64,000 bases of DNA from Pseudo-nitzschia pungens (taxonomy: Eukaryota > Bacillariophyta > Bacillariophyceae > Bacillariales > Bacillariaceae). A model generated the notes under the pieces. That model worked only from the letters and a program-made list of their open reading frames with translations, was not told the DNA's origin and did no database searches. The first letter of the stretch is position 1. Every line of letters starts with the position of its first letter. A program made the translations under genes and the position numbers. Shown piece by piece: positions 41,954-53,109 of this stretch. The stretch covers positions 3,348,001 through 3,412,000 of the forward strand of contig CM074759.1 of the NCBI GenBank assembly GCA_037355855.1. The letters are read 5' to 3'.

Positions 41954-44900
41954 CTCTTCTGGTATGAGGTGTGATGGGATGCCTTCCAATCCAAATCCCA
42001 TCAATGCTTCTCCTGTTTCTCCCTTTTCCCCCTCCGCCTCTTCCCCTGTCTCTCATTTTGTCCAATTAACTCTTCATGGAGACTCTCTTGCTGCTAAGGA
42101 TTCTGACAGTTTTGGTCATTCCTTTCCTCAAGCTCCATCCTCTAACTTCCACCATCATCACCTTTCCAAAACATTGGACCACAGCGTAGAGCTGCCTTTA
42201 TGTCCATGTCCAAGCACAACTCCCGTCAATTTGTCAAGAGCAATGCCAGTGTGGCTCTTTTTGCTGAACATTGTTTGAATGAATCCAAACTCCTGCCCTG
42301 TGATCTTTTCAATCGGCGCATGAAGAATGTCAGTCCCTCAAGTTTTTCCTATCTTGCTAACAACAAGCATGAAGCTTCTACCTGCTCTTGGCTTCAGCCT
42401 GGCGGCACAGGTTTTTCAATTGACCAGCTGTTCAGTTCCCACAAGGTTGCACATGGAGCTGATCCATCTGGTCTTGGCAGATGGTCCTTTGTCAAGTTTC
42501 AGGGCAGGGATGGCTACACTGTCACCATGTTTTCTGCTTACTGCCCAGTTGAAAATGATAGGGATCTTGGCTCAGTCTGGAATCAACAGTACCGCTACTT
42601 TCAAGCAGCTGAAAATCTTTTCAGTCCCAATCCATGTATTCTTTTTCACAGGGATTTGACTGCTGCCCTTCAGGTCTGCCTGGGTGCAGGTGATCAAGTC
42701 ATTGTTGGGATTGACCAGAATGCTGATGTTCGAACTGATGGCTTGTCCTTTGAGCTCAAGGCTCTTGGTTTCAGAGAGGCCATTCTTACACTTCATAGTA
42801 CGTCTTCGCCTCCTGCCACTCACAACCGCAACACTACCAGAACACCAATTGATGCCATTTGGGTCTCTGAGAATGTTGATGTTCTCAGGGCTGGGTATTG
42901 TCCCTTTGGTGGTGCCCATGGTATGGAATCTGACCATAGACTGCTTTGGATTGAGGTTTGTAATTGCAGCCTCATGGGCAAACATATTCCACCTCCTGTG
43001 AGCTCCTCTCATTCCAAACTCCAGTCCTCCCACCCTCATCTGCGCCAACGGTATTTCAAGCGAGTGAGGCACAGCTTTCTCGAGGCTGGAGTGTTTTCTC
43101 TCCAAGCTAAGCTGGAGCACCTACTGGCTCAGTTTCAGTCTGGGGATATTTCTGTGCGCACTGATCTCATCACCACATATGAAGTACTCCATGAAACCTC
43201 TACCTCTCTCAGGCTCTCTGTTGAACAAAACCTCTGCCACACTAGAGCTGGTTTGGTTCCATGGTCACCAAAGCTGCAAGTCTATCGTGATACCATTGAC
43301 TTTTGGCGGCGTGTTGTTAAGTTGAGACAGGGTGTGTCCACCAGTCATACTGTTTTGAAAAGGTTGGCCTGCAAGCTTTCTCTCTACAAAGGAGAACACA
43401 GTGACCTTTCCAGTGCTCTCCTCCATCTGAAACAAGCTTACAAGCAATACCGGGCAGTGAAGAAATTGGCCCCCTCATGGAGAGACTCCTTCAATCAAGG
43501 CCTGGTGGATGCACTTCTTGCTGAAGGCAAGCCTCACAACCAGCATGCTTCCCAGATTCGTGCCAGGATGCGCAGGGAACGTCTTCAAAGAGAGCTTGGT
43601 CTCGCTGCTCGGTCTATTCGGGGACGTGTCAACAAGTCAGCAGTCTTGCGAGCTATTGCAGTTGGCCATGATGGTGTTGAACAGGTCTTGGAATCTCAGT
43701 CTACTATGGTTCCAGCTATGGCTGAATCCAATGTCCGGCGTCAACAGCAGTGTATTGGCACTCCTTCCATGACTCCCTCCTTCATTGAGGATTTTGGCTA
43801 CCTAGGCACAGCACATGCTTCTGCTCAAGTTCTTGATGGCACATATACTCCTCCTGCTGCCACTGACAAATACCTTTCTGAATTTCTTTCCTGTCTCAAA
43901 GTCCCTGACTCTATTCTGAGTTTGCCCCCCTTTGACTATTCAGTGTGTCCAGCTGACAATGCTGCTGCCTGGAAACGCCAGAGGGAACGCACAGCAAGTG
44001 AACCTTCTTGTTTGAGTTTTGCCCACCACAAGGCATTTGCCCTGGATCCCCAGCTGAACAAGTTTGACACTCTCCTGAGATCCGTCCCATTGATTGTTGG
44101 CTTCTCTCCTTCTGCTTGGCAGGTCATCACTGATGTTGAGATCTTCAAGAAACCTGGTGAATATAGAGTGGATAAGATGAGGCTCATCCAGTTGATGTCT
44201 CCTGAGTTCCAAATCAACAACAAGATGATTGGCAGACGAATTCTTGCCCATGCTGAACGTGCCAATGCCGTGGCTGTTGATCAACATGGAAGCAGGAAAC
44301 ACCACAAGGCAATCAACACCTGCCTGAACAAGAAGCTCACTTGTGATGTGTTGCGGCAGAAGCGCAGATCCGGTGCTGTTGCTATGAATGATGCCAAGGG
44401 CTGCTATGATAGGATCTCTCATCCGATTGCAGGTCTCACTCTCCAGAGCTTTGGGGTTCCTGCACATGTGTGTGAGGTTCTTCTGTCTACTTTGCAACTT
44501 GCCAAGCACCACATCAAAACTGGTTTTGGTCGGTCAGGTCCTGTGTATGGTGATGAATCTGTTCCTCTCAGTGGCTGTGGCCAAGGCAATGGTATTGGTC
44601 CAACTCTTTGGGCTTTGGTGTCAACAATTGTCTTCCGAATGATGCAACAGGCTGGGCATGGTGTCCATCTTCTCACTTCATTGTCACTGCAACTGGTATC
44701 TCTTGTGGGTTTTGCCTTTGTGGATGACACAGATTTGTTTTGTGCTGGCCCTGATTCCTCCACATCTGGTGAGGAATTAGCTGTTGACTTTCAGGAAGCT
44801 CTTGACCGGTGGGCTGGTGGGATTATTGCCACTGGTGGTGCTATTGAACCTGCCAAATCTTTCTGTTATTTGATTGATTTCAAATGGAATGGATCCGGCT

Positions 44901-47788
44901 GGGACTATCGCTCAATTGCTGACATGCCTGGTGACTTCTCTGTTGCTGACAAAAATGGCAATCGAGCTACCCTGGATCGGTTTGAAGTTGACCATGCTGA
45001 CAAGACTCTTGGGGTTTTTATCTCCATGGATGGCAATGAGGAAGCACAGATTGCTCACATGAAGGCCCAGTCTCAGTCTTTTGGATCTCAACTGAAGGCT
45101 TCCAAGTGTGAGAAGAGGGCTTCCCTCTACACCTTCAAGTATTCTTTCATGAAGTCTGTTGAATATCCCATGCCTGTTACCCAACTTGATGAGGCCACCT
45201 GGACTAAGATTATTCACCCAGCTCTTGTTCCTGTGCTGAATAAAGCAGGGATGTCACGGACATTTCCTAGACATGTGTTCTATGGTCCTTCCCTCTATCA
45301 AGGCTTTGGTTTCATCCATCCATACCTCCTCCAAGAGTTTAGTCATATTGCCACCCTCTTTCAGGAATCTGTCAGGTCCTCCCAAACTGGTAGGATTCTC
45401 AGGCTAACTGCTGAGTCTCTCCGGCTTGAACTTGGACTTCCTCTCCATCTTGGTGTAACACCCTATCATCCTTTTGCTTCATACGTCACTCCCTGCTGGT
45501 ACAAACATGTGTGGAAGTTTTTCTCTGTTCACCCTGTGAGCTTGTTTGAAGACTTCCCTGATCTTCCACTGTTACGTTCCAATGACTGTTATCTCATGCA
45601 AGCCTTTGTCAACTCTGGCTTCAGAGGTGCTGACTTGTCCCTCTTGAATCACATGCGCATGTCCCTCAAGGCTATTTCCCTTGCTGACATTTGTACTCCA
45701 GATGGGAAAAGACTCTCTCCCATGGCCTTCCAGCTGACATCCTCCAATCACTTGAGGGATCATCTTGACTGGCCTAGATGTCCTCCATCTTGGCCTCCGG
45801 CAGCAAAGCGCTTATGGACTAAGGCTCTTCAGACCTGTTTTCTTCCCCCCTGTCCACCCCCTGCAGCCAGGGCACTGGCTCCTTCTTTTCATCTTGGGCA
45901 TTGGCTCTCTCCCCAGGCAGCTTCTCTTTGGCCTTGGTTTTTGTCTCCATCCACCAACAGAATATTCTTCAAAACTTCTACTGGCTGGATTGTGAGCACC
46001 TCCCAGGGCAGGGGCAGATACAGGGTCACTTCTGAACTCATTTCTGACAAACCAGCCTGTGCTGATGTGCTTGTCTGCCCTGTTATTTGTGGACAAGTTG
46101 TACGCGTTGTTGGGTCCTCAGCCTTTGTTTCCGAACCTCCTGACATGGATCCTCTGGTGTACAATCCATTTGATTCTCTTCAAGACTCCCCAGTAGATGC
46201 CTTTGATGCACTCCGTGCGTCTCCAAGAGTACTTCTCCACAAATATTCCCTACCACAGGCTGGCTGTCAGCCCCTTGTTGATGCTATTGAGAGTGGTACT
46301 GCCAGTGCTGTATGTGATGGTTCATTTGATCCGGACCTTCTCAGAGGAACTTCTGCTTTCATTTTGTCACCCAATACCTCTACCAAGTCTGCTTCATTGT
46401 TCCTCACTGGCTGTAATTTTGTCAGTGGATCCCCTGAGGACCAATCATCCTATAGGAGTGAGCTGGCAGGCATCCTTGGGGTTCTCACCTGTTGCACTGC
46501 TCTGGTGAGCCTTTTTGATATTGCTTCTGGCTCTATCACCATTGCTCTGGATGGTGACACAGCTCTCAAACAGGCTGAGGGATCATGGCCATTGGTTATT
46601 TCCCAGAAGTCTTTTGATTATGTTTATGTCATCAGAAACATGATTTCTGCCCTGCCAATCTCTGTGCACTTTCAGTGGGTTCAGGGCCATCAAGCTGGAA
46701 TCTTTCTTGATTGGTGGGCCCTTCGCAATCATCAGGTTGACAGCATGGCCAAGGCATTTCTCTCTGCCCATAACGCCTCTGCCCATCACTATCCCAGACT
46801 TGTGTTTGAGCCCTGGGCTTTTTCTCTCAATGGAAACAAATGTTCAAGGTTTGATCAGAATGCTTTGCATGTTGCCATTTCTGGTCCTCCTCTTCTTCAA
46901 TATTGGCAGACCCACCATGATATCCCCATTCCACAACCTGTTTTGAGTTCCATCCATTGGTGTGCCCATCTGTCTGCCTTCAAGCGTCTACCTCCTGGCA
47001 TGCAAAGGTGGTTTGTCAAGTTTGCTTCTGGATGCATTGGTGTTGGCAACCAACTCCTTCACTACCAGTATCAGGATCACTCCAGGTGTCCCTTGTGTGA
47101 TGCAGACAACGAGAAGGTTTCTCATGTGCTCTCTTGCAAGGATCCTGGGGCTGTCACGCATAGTCTGTCTGCCTTCACGGGACCCCTGCAGAAGAGGCTT
47201 GAAGTTGAACAAACTGATCCATCATTGGTTGCTGCCATTGTGGATCTTCTCACCAGAGTTCGGAAGGGCCAGAACATTTATCCATCATCCTACTCACTTG
47301 CAATTGCTTCTGCTGTCAGAGCACAGAGGACTATTGGCTGGCACAACTGGCTTCTGGGTAGGTGGTCTCCTCACTGGTATCAAATCCAGGCTGACTACTA
47401 CTCCCACATTGGAAGCAAGCGCTCTCCCAAACGTTGGGCTACAGCTATCATCCATCAGTTCTTTCTTACCTCCTGGGATCTTTGGACCTATAGGAATGAA
47501 CGACTCCATGGTCCTGGGGGTACCCTTGATGCTGAACAACACCAATCTCTTGATGCTTCCATCACCTCTGAATTGGCCATTGGTGCAGCTGGTGCACTTC
47601 CCCAGTCACACTCCCTTTTACAAACCCCTTTCCAAGTCCTACAAGGTTACACCCTGACTGCCAAGAGGCAGTGGCTTGCAACCATCCACCTTGCCAGGAA
47701 GCAGTATGCAGCACCTGTCCAACCTGTGCAGCCATACCAACGAGAGGCTGCTCTCTTAAGAGCCTGGCTTACTGGACCTCAGGGTTGA
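41946..47788 (+). pseudogene. NL4 ORF2 polyprotein, frameshifted near N-terminus
   Basis: The expected start is ATG 41946 inside ATGGTTAG. Two single-base insertions relative to NL3, near 42147 (aacttcc for aactcc) and 42162 (cacctttcc for cactttcc), shift the frame after ~65 codons. From 42200 the ORF is open for 1,862 codons to the natural end (AWLTGPQG). EEP motifs AEHCLNE, GIDQNAD and SDHRLL; reverse transcriptase NDAKGCYDR (~44386), QGNGIGPTLW and FVDD (44717-44728); RNase H CDGSFD (~46313), SELAG, DGDTAL, GHQ and QVDSM; and the CPLC..H..C zinc motif (~47087-47137) are all present. Only the insertions prevent a full product, so decay is recent. Confidence 0.92.
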
Positions 47789-48090
47789 TTACACTTTGTA
47801 CTTTGGTTTTGTCTTCTGTTCCTGTTTCTCATCCTGTCTTATAACTCTTGATACTGGCTTTATCCCACTATCTATCTTCCCATCTCATTTTCTCTCAAGT
47901 CCCTATTTTGTGGGCCTTGTTTTGTTCCTTTCCCTGTCTGATGTTCAAGGTTTGTTTGAAAAATTTGTCGTTCTACCACTTGGGGTCCTGACTCTCTGAT
48001 GGAGGCGACGTTAAAGTCTGGTTACAGACTGAGTAATTTAGTTTCACCTTTGGTGATTAAAGTTATTTAAATACGTATATTATTATTATT
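47789..48090 (+). promoter_or_regulatory. NL4 3' UTR with two hairpins and (ATT)n tail
   Basis: The 3' UTR is T-rich. Near its end are AGTCTG-gtta-CAGACT (48015-48030) and CACC-ttt-GGTG (48045-48055), followed by tatttaaatacg and the ATT tail. The last ~130 bp align with the ends of RN3 and RN4. These are probable recognition elements for target-primed reverse transcription (inference). Confidence 0.78.
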
Positions 48091-48212
48091 CCGATTGTAG
48101 GATTTTGCTTGTCAGGGTATCGATGTATACCTGTTGTTTAGGATAAAGGATGTTTTGGATTCAGTACTGAGTTGGTTATTGTCTTCTACTTTCAAGCGGA
48201 CAGTAATTACTG
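48091..48212. other. 122-bp unassigned segment
   Basis: This lies between the NL4 tail and the Copia LTR. No frame is open across it and I recognise no repeat from elsewhere in the window. It ends in a perfect 12-bp palindrome (cagtaattactg) directly before the LTR. It may be the only non-TE-like sequence here, or a piece of a further element. Confidence 0.4.
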
Positions 48213-48521
48213 TGTAACACTCTAGGGTAGAATTAGATGGAGTGGTACGCGATAGAGGTATTTTAATAAAGAATAATTAATAAATTGTGAATGGTTGAAT
48301 ACTTTACGAGATGGGAATGATTCCTTGAGTATGGATGAATGAGCGATCGAAGATTACCAGCGAGTCATAAGACTCTTGATATTTATCTTGATACTTGAAT
48401 ATCGAACTGTAAGTATATATATACTGAACATACATACATGAATACCACATATATTGGAGTACATGCGGGATTCAATAATCATTTAGAGACTATCGTAGGA
48501 TCGTAACATTAACATGTTACA
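48213..48521 (+). mobile_element. Copia LTR (CO2), same family as CO1
   Basis: This 309-bp LTR runs TGTAACAC...TGTTACA and matches CO1 in inverse orientation. It includes an AT-rich core with tatatatata and aataaagaataa. The flanking bases (tactg left, gtacc right) are not a target duplication. Coding sequence for mid-integrase starts at the very next base, with no primer-binding site, gag or protease. It is therefore either a solo LTR that landed in the pol gene or the result of a rearrangement exactly at the LTR end. Confidence 0.85.
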
Positions 48522-51500
48522 GTACCAAGTCTTACAATCAACGCCCTGCATACTCCTTTGTACGAGCGCGCCTACACCAATGGACGCGAGCGATTTGAAT
48601 TGGATCCCCGCTGTAGGGAGTCTGATTCTCCCGTCTGCCTGTCATCCGTTTACAAGCATGTTCAATGGGACGACGATGCAGTCGAACCAGTCGATCCGGA
48701 GCTCGACACCATCTCCAGACGAGCCAAGTGGGGCCCGACGATTGACACCGAACGCTTTTGCAAGATTGATTCCGACCGTCTGTCCAAGATTTGGGATGTA
48801 TCTCCAAGAAAGGCTGCGGATACTCTTCGAGTCACGACCCAGAAAGGCTTCCGCAACCCATTACATCCCCTTGTCCGCCGTCTGCCAACGCAGAGCTTCA
48901 GAAACAAGCGCATTGCGGCTGGCAAATGGTATACCAACACCTGGATGGCAAAGGTCCCAAGCATCATGCGACAAGATTCAGCTGCCCAAGTTTTCAGCAA
49001 TGGTAAGGGCTACAATGAGTTCATACCTATCCAGGGCAAGAAGCAAGCGTATGAGGGACTGAAGATTTTCATCCACGATGTTGGGATCCCCGAGCATTTG
49101 ATATCCGATGGCGCGCGAGAGCAAGGAGCTCCTGGGACTTACAAGACTCCATGGAATAAGGTTGTCAGCAAGAACCATATCCACCAGACCTTTATCCAGC
49201 CAAGATGCCCCTTCCAGAATCGCGCGGAGCTCAGCATCGGCCATATCAGCAGAAGTATACGCAAGAAGACGGCCCGGAAGCGATCCCCCAAGCGCCTGTG
49301 GGCTTTCTGTGGGGAGCTTGTTGCTGCAATCCGCCAACGCACAGCTAATCCTACGACGATGGGTCGAACGCCGTTCGAGATTGTACATGGGTACATGCCT
49401 GACATATCTCTGTACCAAGCCCATGAATGGTATGATTTCGTCTATTGGGTTGATCTCTCTGATGGGACCGAGAAGCTGGGACGGTGGCTTGGTCCGTGCG
49501 GTGATCGATTTGGAGGCGGAGATTGCCACTGGATTCTGAACGAGACGGCCATGCTGGTAAGCACTAACACAGTCCGCGCTGTTACTGAAGAAGAATGGCG
49601 TTCACATGACGTCAAGCGGTATATGGACTCATTTGACCAAGCAGTGGAATCCAAGATCGGGGACAAGGTTGAAGATCGGGGACAAGGTTGAGGATAACGA
49701 CGCAAAGTTCCAAGCAACCTATCCTGGTCCCCCTGCGGAGTTATTTGAAGGACACCAAGAAAGATGGGAGCTCGCCGAGCCGGAAGCTTCCATTCCAGAT
49801 ATTGACGATCTCATACCTGATGGGGATGACTATGATGAGTATATTGGTAACAATGTGATGATCCAGAAGGGCAACGAACGACTGCGGTGTGTTGTGAAGA
49901 GTTGTTCTGCTGACCTTAATGGCAATCCGATTGGCAAGAGAAATGATAACCCTATCCTTGATACCAGAATGTATGATCTGCAGTTTCCAGATGGTTCCGT
50001 CGAGCAGTACACGGCCAATATTGTTGCTGAGAGTATGTACAGCGAAATCGCCGAGTATGCTGTATCCGCCAAGATTTCAGAGCAGCCAGCATTCCGATGG
50101 TGGATTCACCATGTACTACGAAGGAAGAAGCGAATTCTCAAGGCCACCAAGCAAAACAAGTATTGGGATAGGACGCACAAGTTTGGAGTAGAGTTACCCC
50201 ATTCTATTCCTGAAGCTCTCGCCATTGACCGAAAGACGGGGACCGACTATTGGGAGAAGGCGATTGCGAAGGAGATGAGGAACAACGAGATGGCTTTCGA
50301 GTTCGATCCAAGCTACACCGTCGAAGGGCTCAAGGCCGAAGGTTTCAGCAAGATCACTACCCACATGATATTCGACGTCAAGTTGGGATCCCTCACGCGA
50401 AAGGCAAGATTAGTCGCGGATGGCCGCAAGGTACAAGCCACTGCCAAGGAGCATACCTTCAGCAGTGTACCAAGCAGAGATTCAGTCCATATCTTCTTCC
50501 TGTTGGCAGCGCTGAACAATTTGGATGTACTGTCTGCTGATATTCAGAATGCCTACCTTACAGCGCCTATCAAGAAGAAGTATTATTTAGTTGCACGAGC
50601 TGAAGATGGTTTTCCCCCGCACTTGGTAGGTCAGGTATGTAAGATCGTTCGAGCACTGTATGGGCTTCCTGTTGCAGGCGCGTCGTTCCGATCCTATTTG
50701 ACCAAGCACCTACGAACGCTAGGATATCAACCCTGTAAAGCTGATCCTGATGTTCATATGCGAGTGGAGACGCGAAAGGATGGTTCTAGGTACTGGGCCT
50801 ACTTGATTGCATACGTCGACAATATTATCTGTTGCAGTGAAGATCCTCAACGACAGCTGGAAAGTATTGAGCAGCGCTTCACGCTGAAGGACGGGACTAT
50901 AGAAGTCCCAACCCTGTATTTGGGCGCTGATATCCATTCGCATGTGGTTGAAGATGACCCCATTCCCAAATGGGCGATGTCCTCCGAGAAATATGCCAAG
51001 AAAGCCATCGACGCTGTGGAAAAGGAGCTTGGCACCGAGCAGTACGGTTACAAGTACCTTCCGAACAAGGTGTCAACCCCGTTGACATCCGATTATTGAC
51101 CTGAAGTTGATGTAACCGCCGAACTGGATCCAAGCAAGCAGAATTACTACCAAGGATTGATTGGCATCTTGAGGTGGTTATGTGAGCTTGGTCAACTTGA
51201 TCTGGTCATGCCTGTATCCCTTATATCCAGGTACCTGGCACAAGCAAGAACAGGGCATTTGAATCAAGTATTGCACATGTTTGCCTATCTTAAGGCGCAT
51301 GCACAATCCAAGCTAGTATTCAACGAGACACGCCCTGAAGTGGATGAGACCAGATTCTCCGATTGCGACTGGAGTGAATTCTACCCAGACGCCAAGGAGG
51401 TGTTGCCGCCAGATGCTCCTGAAGCGCTTGGGAAGGCTGTAATTATGAGCTGTTTTGTTGACGCCGACCATGCTGGATGCAAGGCAACAAGGAGGTCCCA

Positions 51501-51903
51501 TACTGGAATTATTATATTCCTGAACAGGGCTCCAATCCTGTGGTTCAGCAAAAGGCAAACCACTGTCGAGACCTCAACCTTTGGTTCTGAGATAGTGGCA
51601 TTGCGAATTGCCATTGAACTGATTGAAGGTCTTAGGTACAAGCTCAGGATGATGGGCGTTTCTATTGAAGGACCTACCAATGTGTACTGTGACAATGAGT
51701 CTGTTGTCAAAAATACCACCAGACCAGAGAGCCCTTGCAACAAGAAGCACAACAGCGTCGCAAACCACAAAGCGTGCGAGTCTATTGCTGCTGGAACGAT
51801 CCGAATCGCAAAGGAGCCTGGCGAGACTAATATTGCTGACTTATTCACTAAGTTCCTGAATGGTCCAATGTTGAAGAGCCACTGCGAGCGCTGCATGTGG
51901 TAA
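48522..51903 (+). pseudogene. pol: CO2, Copia (CoDi-like) integrase-RT-RNase H, decayed
   Basis: The integrase core is partly preserved (HDVGIPEHLISDGAREQ near 49100 and the QNRAELSIGH Glu block near 49220), followed by its C-terminal region. Reverse transcriptase motifs are RKARLVADG, VLSADIQNAYL, ALYGLPVAGASFR and YVDN at 50812-50823, where the family has YVDD. RNase H starts FVDADHAGC (~51459) and has ETSTFGSE, LRYKLRMMG and ETNIADLFTKF. Lesions: a 19-bp tandem duplication (49653-49690) shifts the frame; TGA at 51097-51099 sits where Arg is usual before PEVDV; and the 3' LTR and the whole 5' third are missing. The RNase H motifs point to diatom-type Copia elements. Confidence 0.88.
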
Positions 51904-52224
51904 GAATTGCTGCTTAGCTGCATTATTTGGGATACCTTTGGTCCCTGACAAGCAGCTCGGACGCAACAAATTTTTTGGAAGCAGTTGATTTCGATTACGA
52001 GTTTCTCGATCGCTTCGATTTCCATTTCGATTTGGGTTACGATTGTTTTGGACGCAACTTTCCTTCAAACGTTTTGATTTCGATTATGGATATTTCGAAC
52101 GCAGCGAATCTGGCAGTCCGAACGCAATGAATCTTCCGGACGCAATCTTGGACGCAACGGATCAGTGAACTTCGATTTCGATTCGGCTTTGATTCCGATT
52201 CGATCGATTATATGTTATATGTTA
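51904..52224. other. Copia 3' flank with degenerate GATTTCGATT repeats
   Basis: No gene is seen. The stretch is rich in short degenerate repeats of gatttcgattt and ggacgcaa(c/t) types (52000-52200). No Copia 3' LTR follows the pol stop at 51903, so the element's end is lost here or this is its 3' untranslated region. Confidence 0.5.
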
Positions 52225-52762
52225 CTTCCTCCGTTCCAAAATAACTGTTCGTTTGGCACATACAAGCTTGTCTATCGATCAATTTTCAACCAATTCAAAT
52301 CGTTCTTTTTGGGTTAAACTCTCCTCAGCTAAGTCCTTATGCCTGGTCAGACACTGATAGGCTCGCGCTATTGGTCTATTTTTCATTAGGACTTGAAAAG
52401 GGCCCGTTTTGCCCTTCAAATGTGATTTTACCGGTTGAAAGGGTTCCACCTGGCATTTGAACCTCGGGGAAGGTTCTTTTGAAAGCTAAGACACTGAATT
52501 TTTGTCCAGGTATAGGTGATAGAAACAGGAAGAGAGTTCTCGTCTTCCGTTTTATCATTCAAAGATAGCCTATTAATTAATTAATTATTAGCGTGATAAC
52601 ACTAGTTATTTTTGTTTGTTTATTTTTTAAGTGAGTTTTTTGAGCGATGCGCACCTATTTTAATTCTGTAGTACAACTTCTACATATTTTCTACACAAAC
52701 GAACAGTTAATTGGGAACGCACACATTTGGGTCATCGAACAGTTATTTTGGAACGGAGGAAG
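52225..52762. mobile_element. Stowaway/mariner-like MITE, 538 bp
   Basis: Perfect 27-bp terminal inverted repeats (52225-52251 and 52736-52762) begin cttcctccgttccaaaataa. The element is flanked by TA on both sides (52223-52224, 52763-52764), the duplication made by Tc1/mariner transposases. The TIR is close to the CTCCCTCCGT-CCAAAATA consensus known from plant Stowaway MITEs. The interior has no transposase ORF and contains a run of attaattaatta. A second, imperfect TIR copy (cgaacagttaattgggaacg) lies at 52700-52719, just inside the right end. Confidence 0.88.
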
Positions 52763-52801
52763 TACATGTTTGGGAGTCTCCGGTACACCGGTTCCGGGGA
52801 C

Positions 52802-53109
52802 TATAATAATAATATACGTATTTAAATAACTTTAATCACCAAAGGTGAAACTAAATTACTCAGTCTGTAACCAGACTTTAACGTCGCCTCCATCATAGAG
52901 TCAGGACCCTAAGTGGCAGAACGACAAATTTTTCAAACAAACCTTGAACATCAGACAGGGGAAAGGAACAAAACAAGTCCCACAAAATTGGGACTTGAGA
53001 GAAAATGAAATGGGATGATATTGGGATGCTAGCAGAAGACCCAATATCAAAAGGGGTGGGGCAAGAGAAGAAGCAGGAACAGAAGACAAAACCAAGGTAC
53101 AAAGTGGAA
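52802..53109 (-). promoter_or_regulatory. NL5 3' UTR with hairpins and (ATT)n tail
   Basis: It has the same architecture as in NL3 and NL4: agtctgtaaccagact near 52859-52874, caccaaaggtg near 52837-52847, and the ATA tail at the left end. It shows indels in the middle relative to NL3. Confidence 0.75.

Larger units (their letters stand above)
33004..48090 (+). mobile_element. NL4, full-length giant LINE (15.1 kb)
   Basis: Both termini are present: CAATTTTGCG at 33004 and (ATT)n at 48079-48090. The order is 5' UTR with uORF, a 4.2 kb minisatellite, ORF1 (intact), ORF2 (two +1 insertions near its start) and a 3' UTR. The flanks (ctcaaggttta left, ccgattgtag right) show no target duplication. 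It is the longest copy because of its minisatellite. It is inverted relative to NL3 with a 3.45 kb spacer. Confidence 0.93.

Noticed and set aside
48091..48212. A host gene exon between NL4 and the Copia LTR
   Set aside because: No frame is open over the 122 bp and no splice-site pair or coding bias is apparent.
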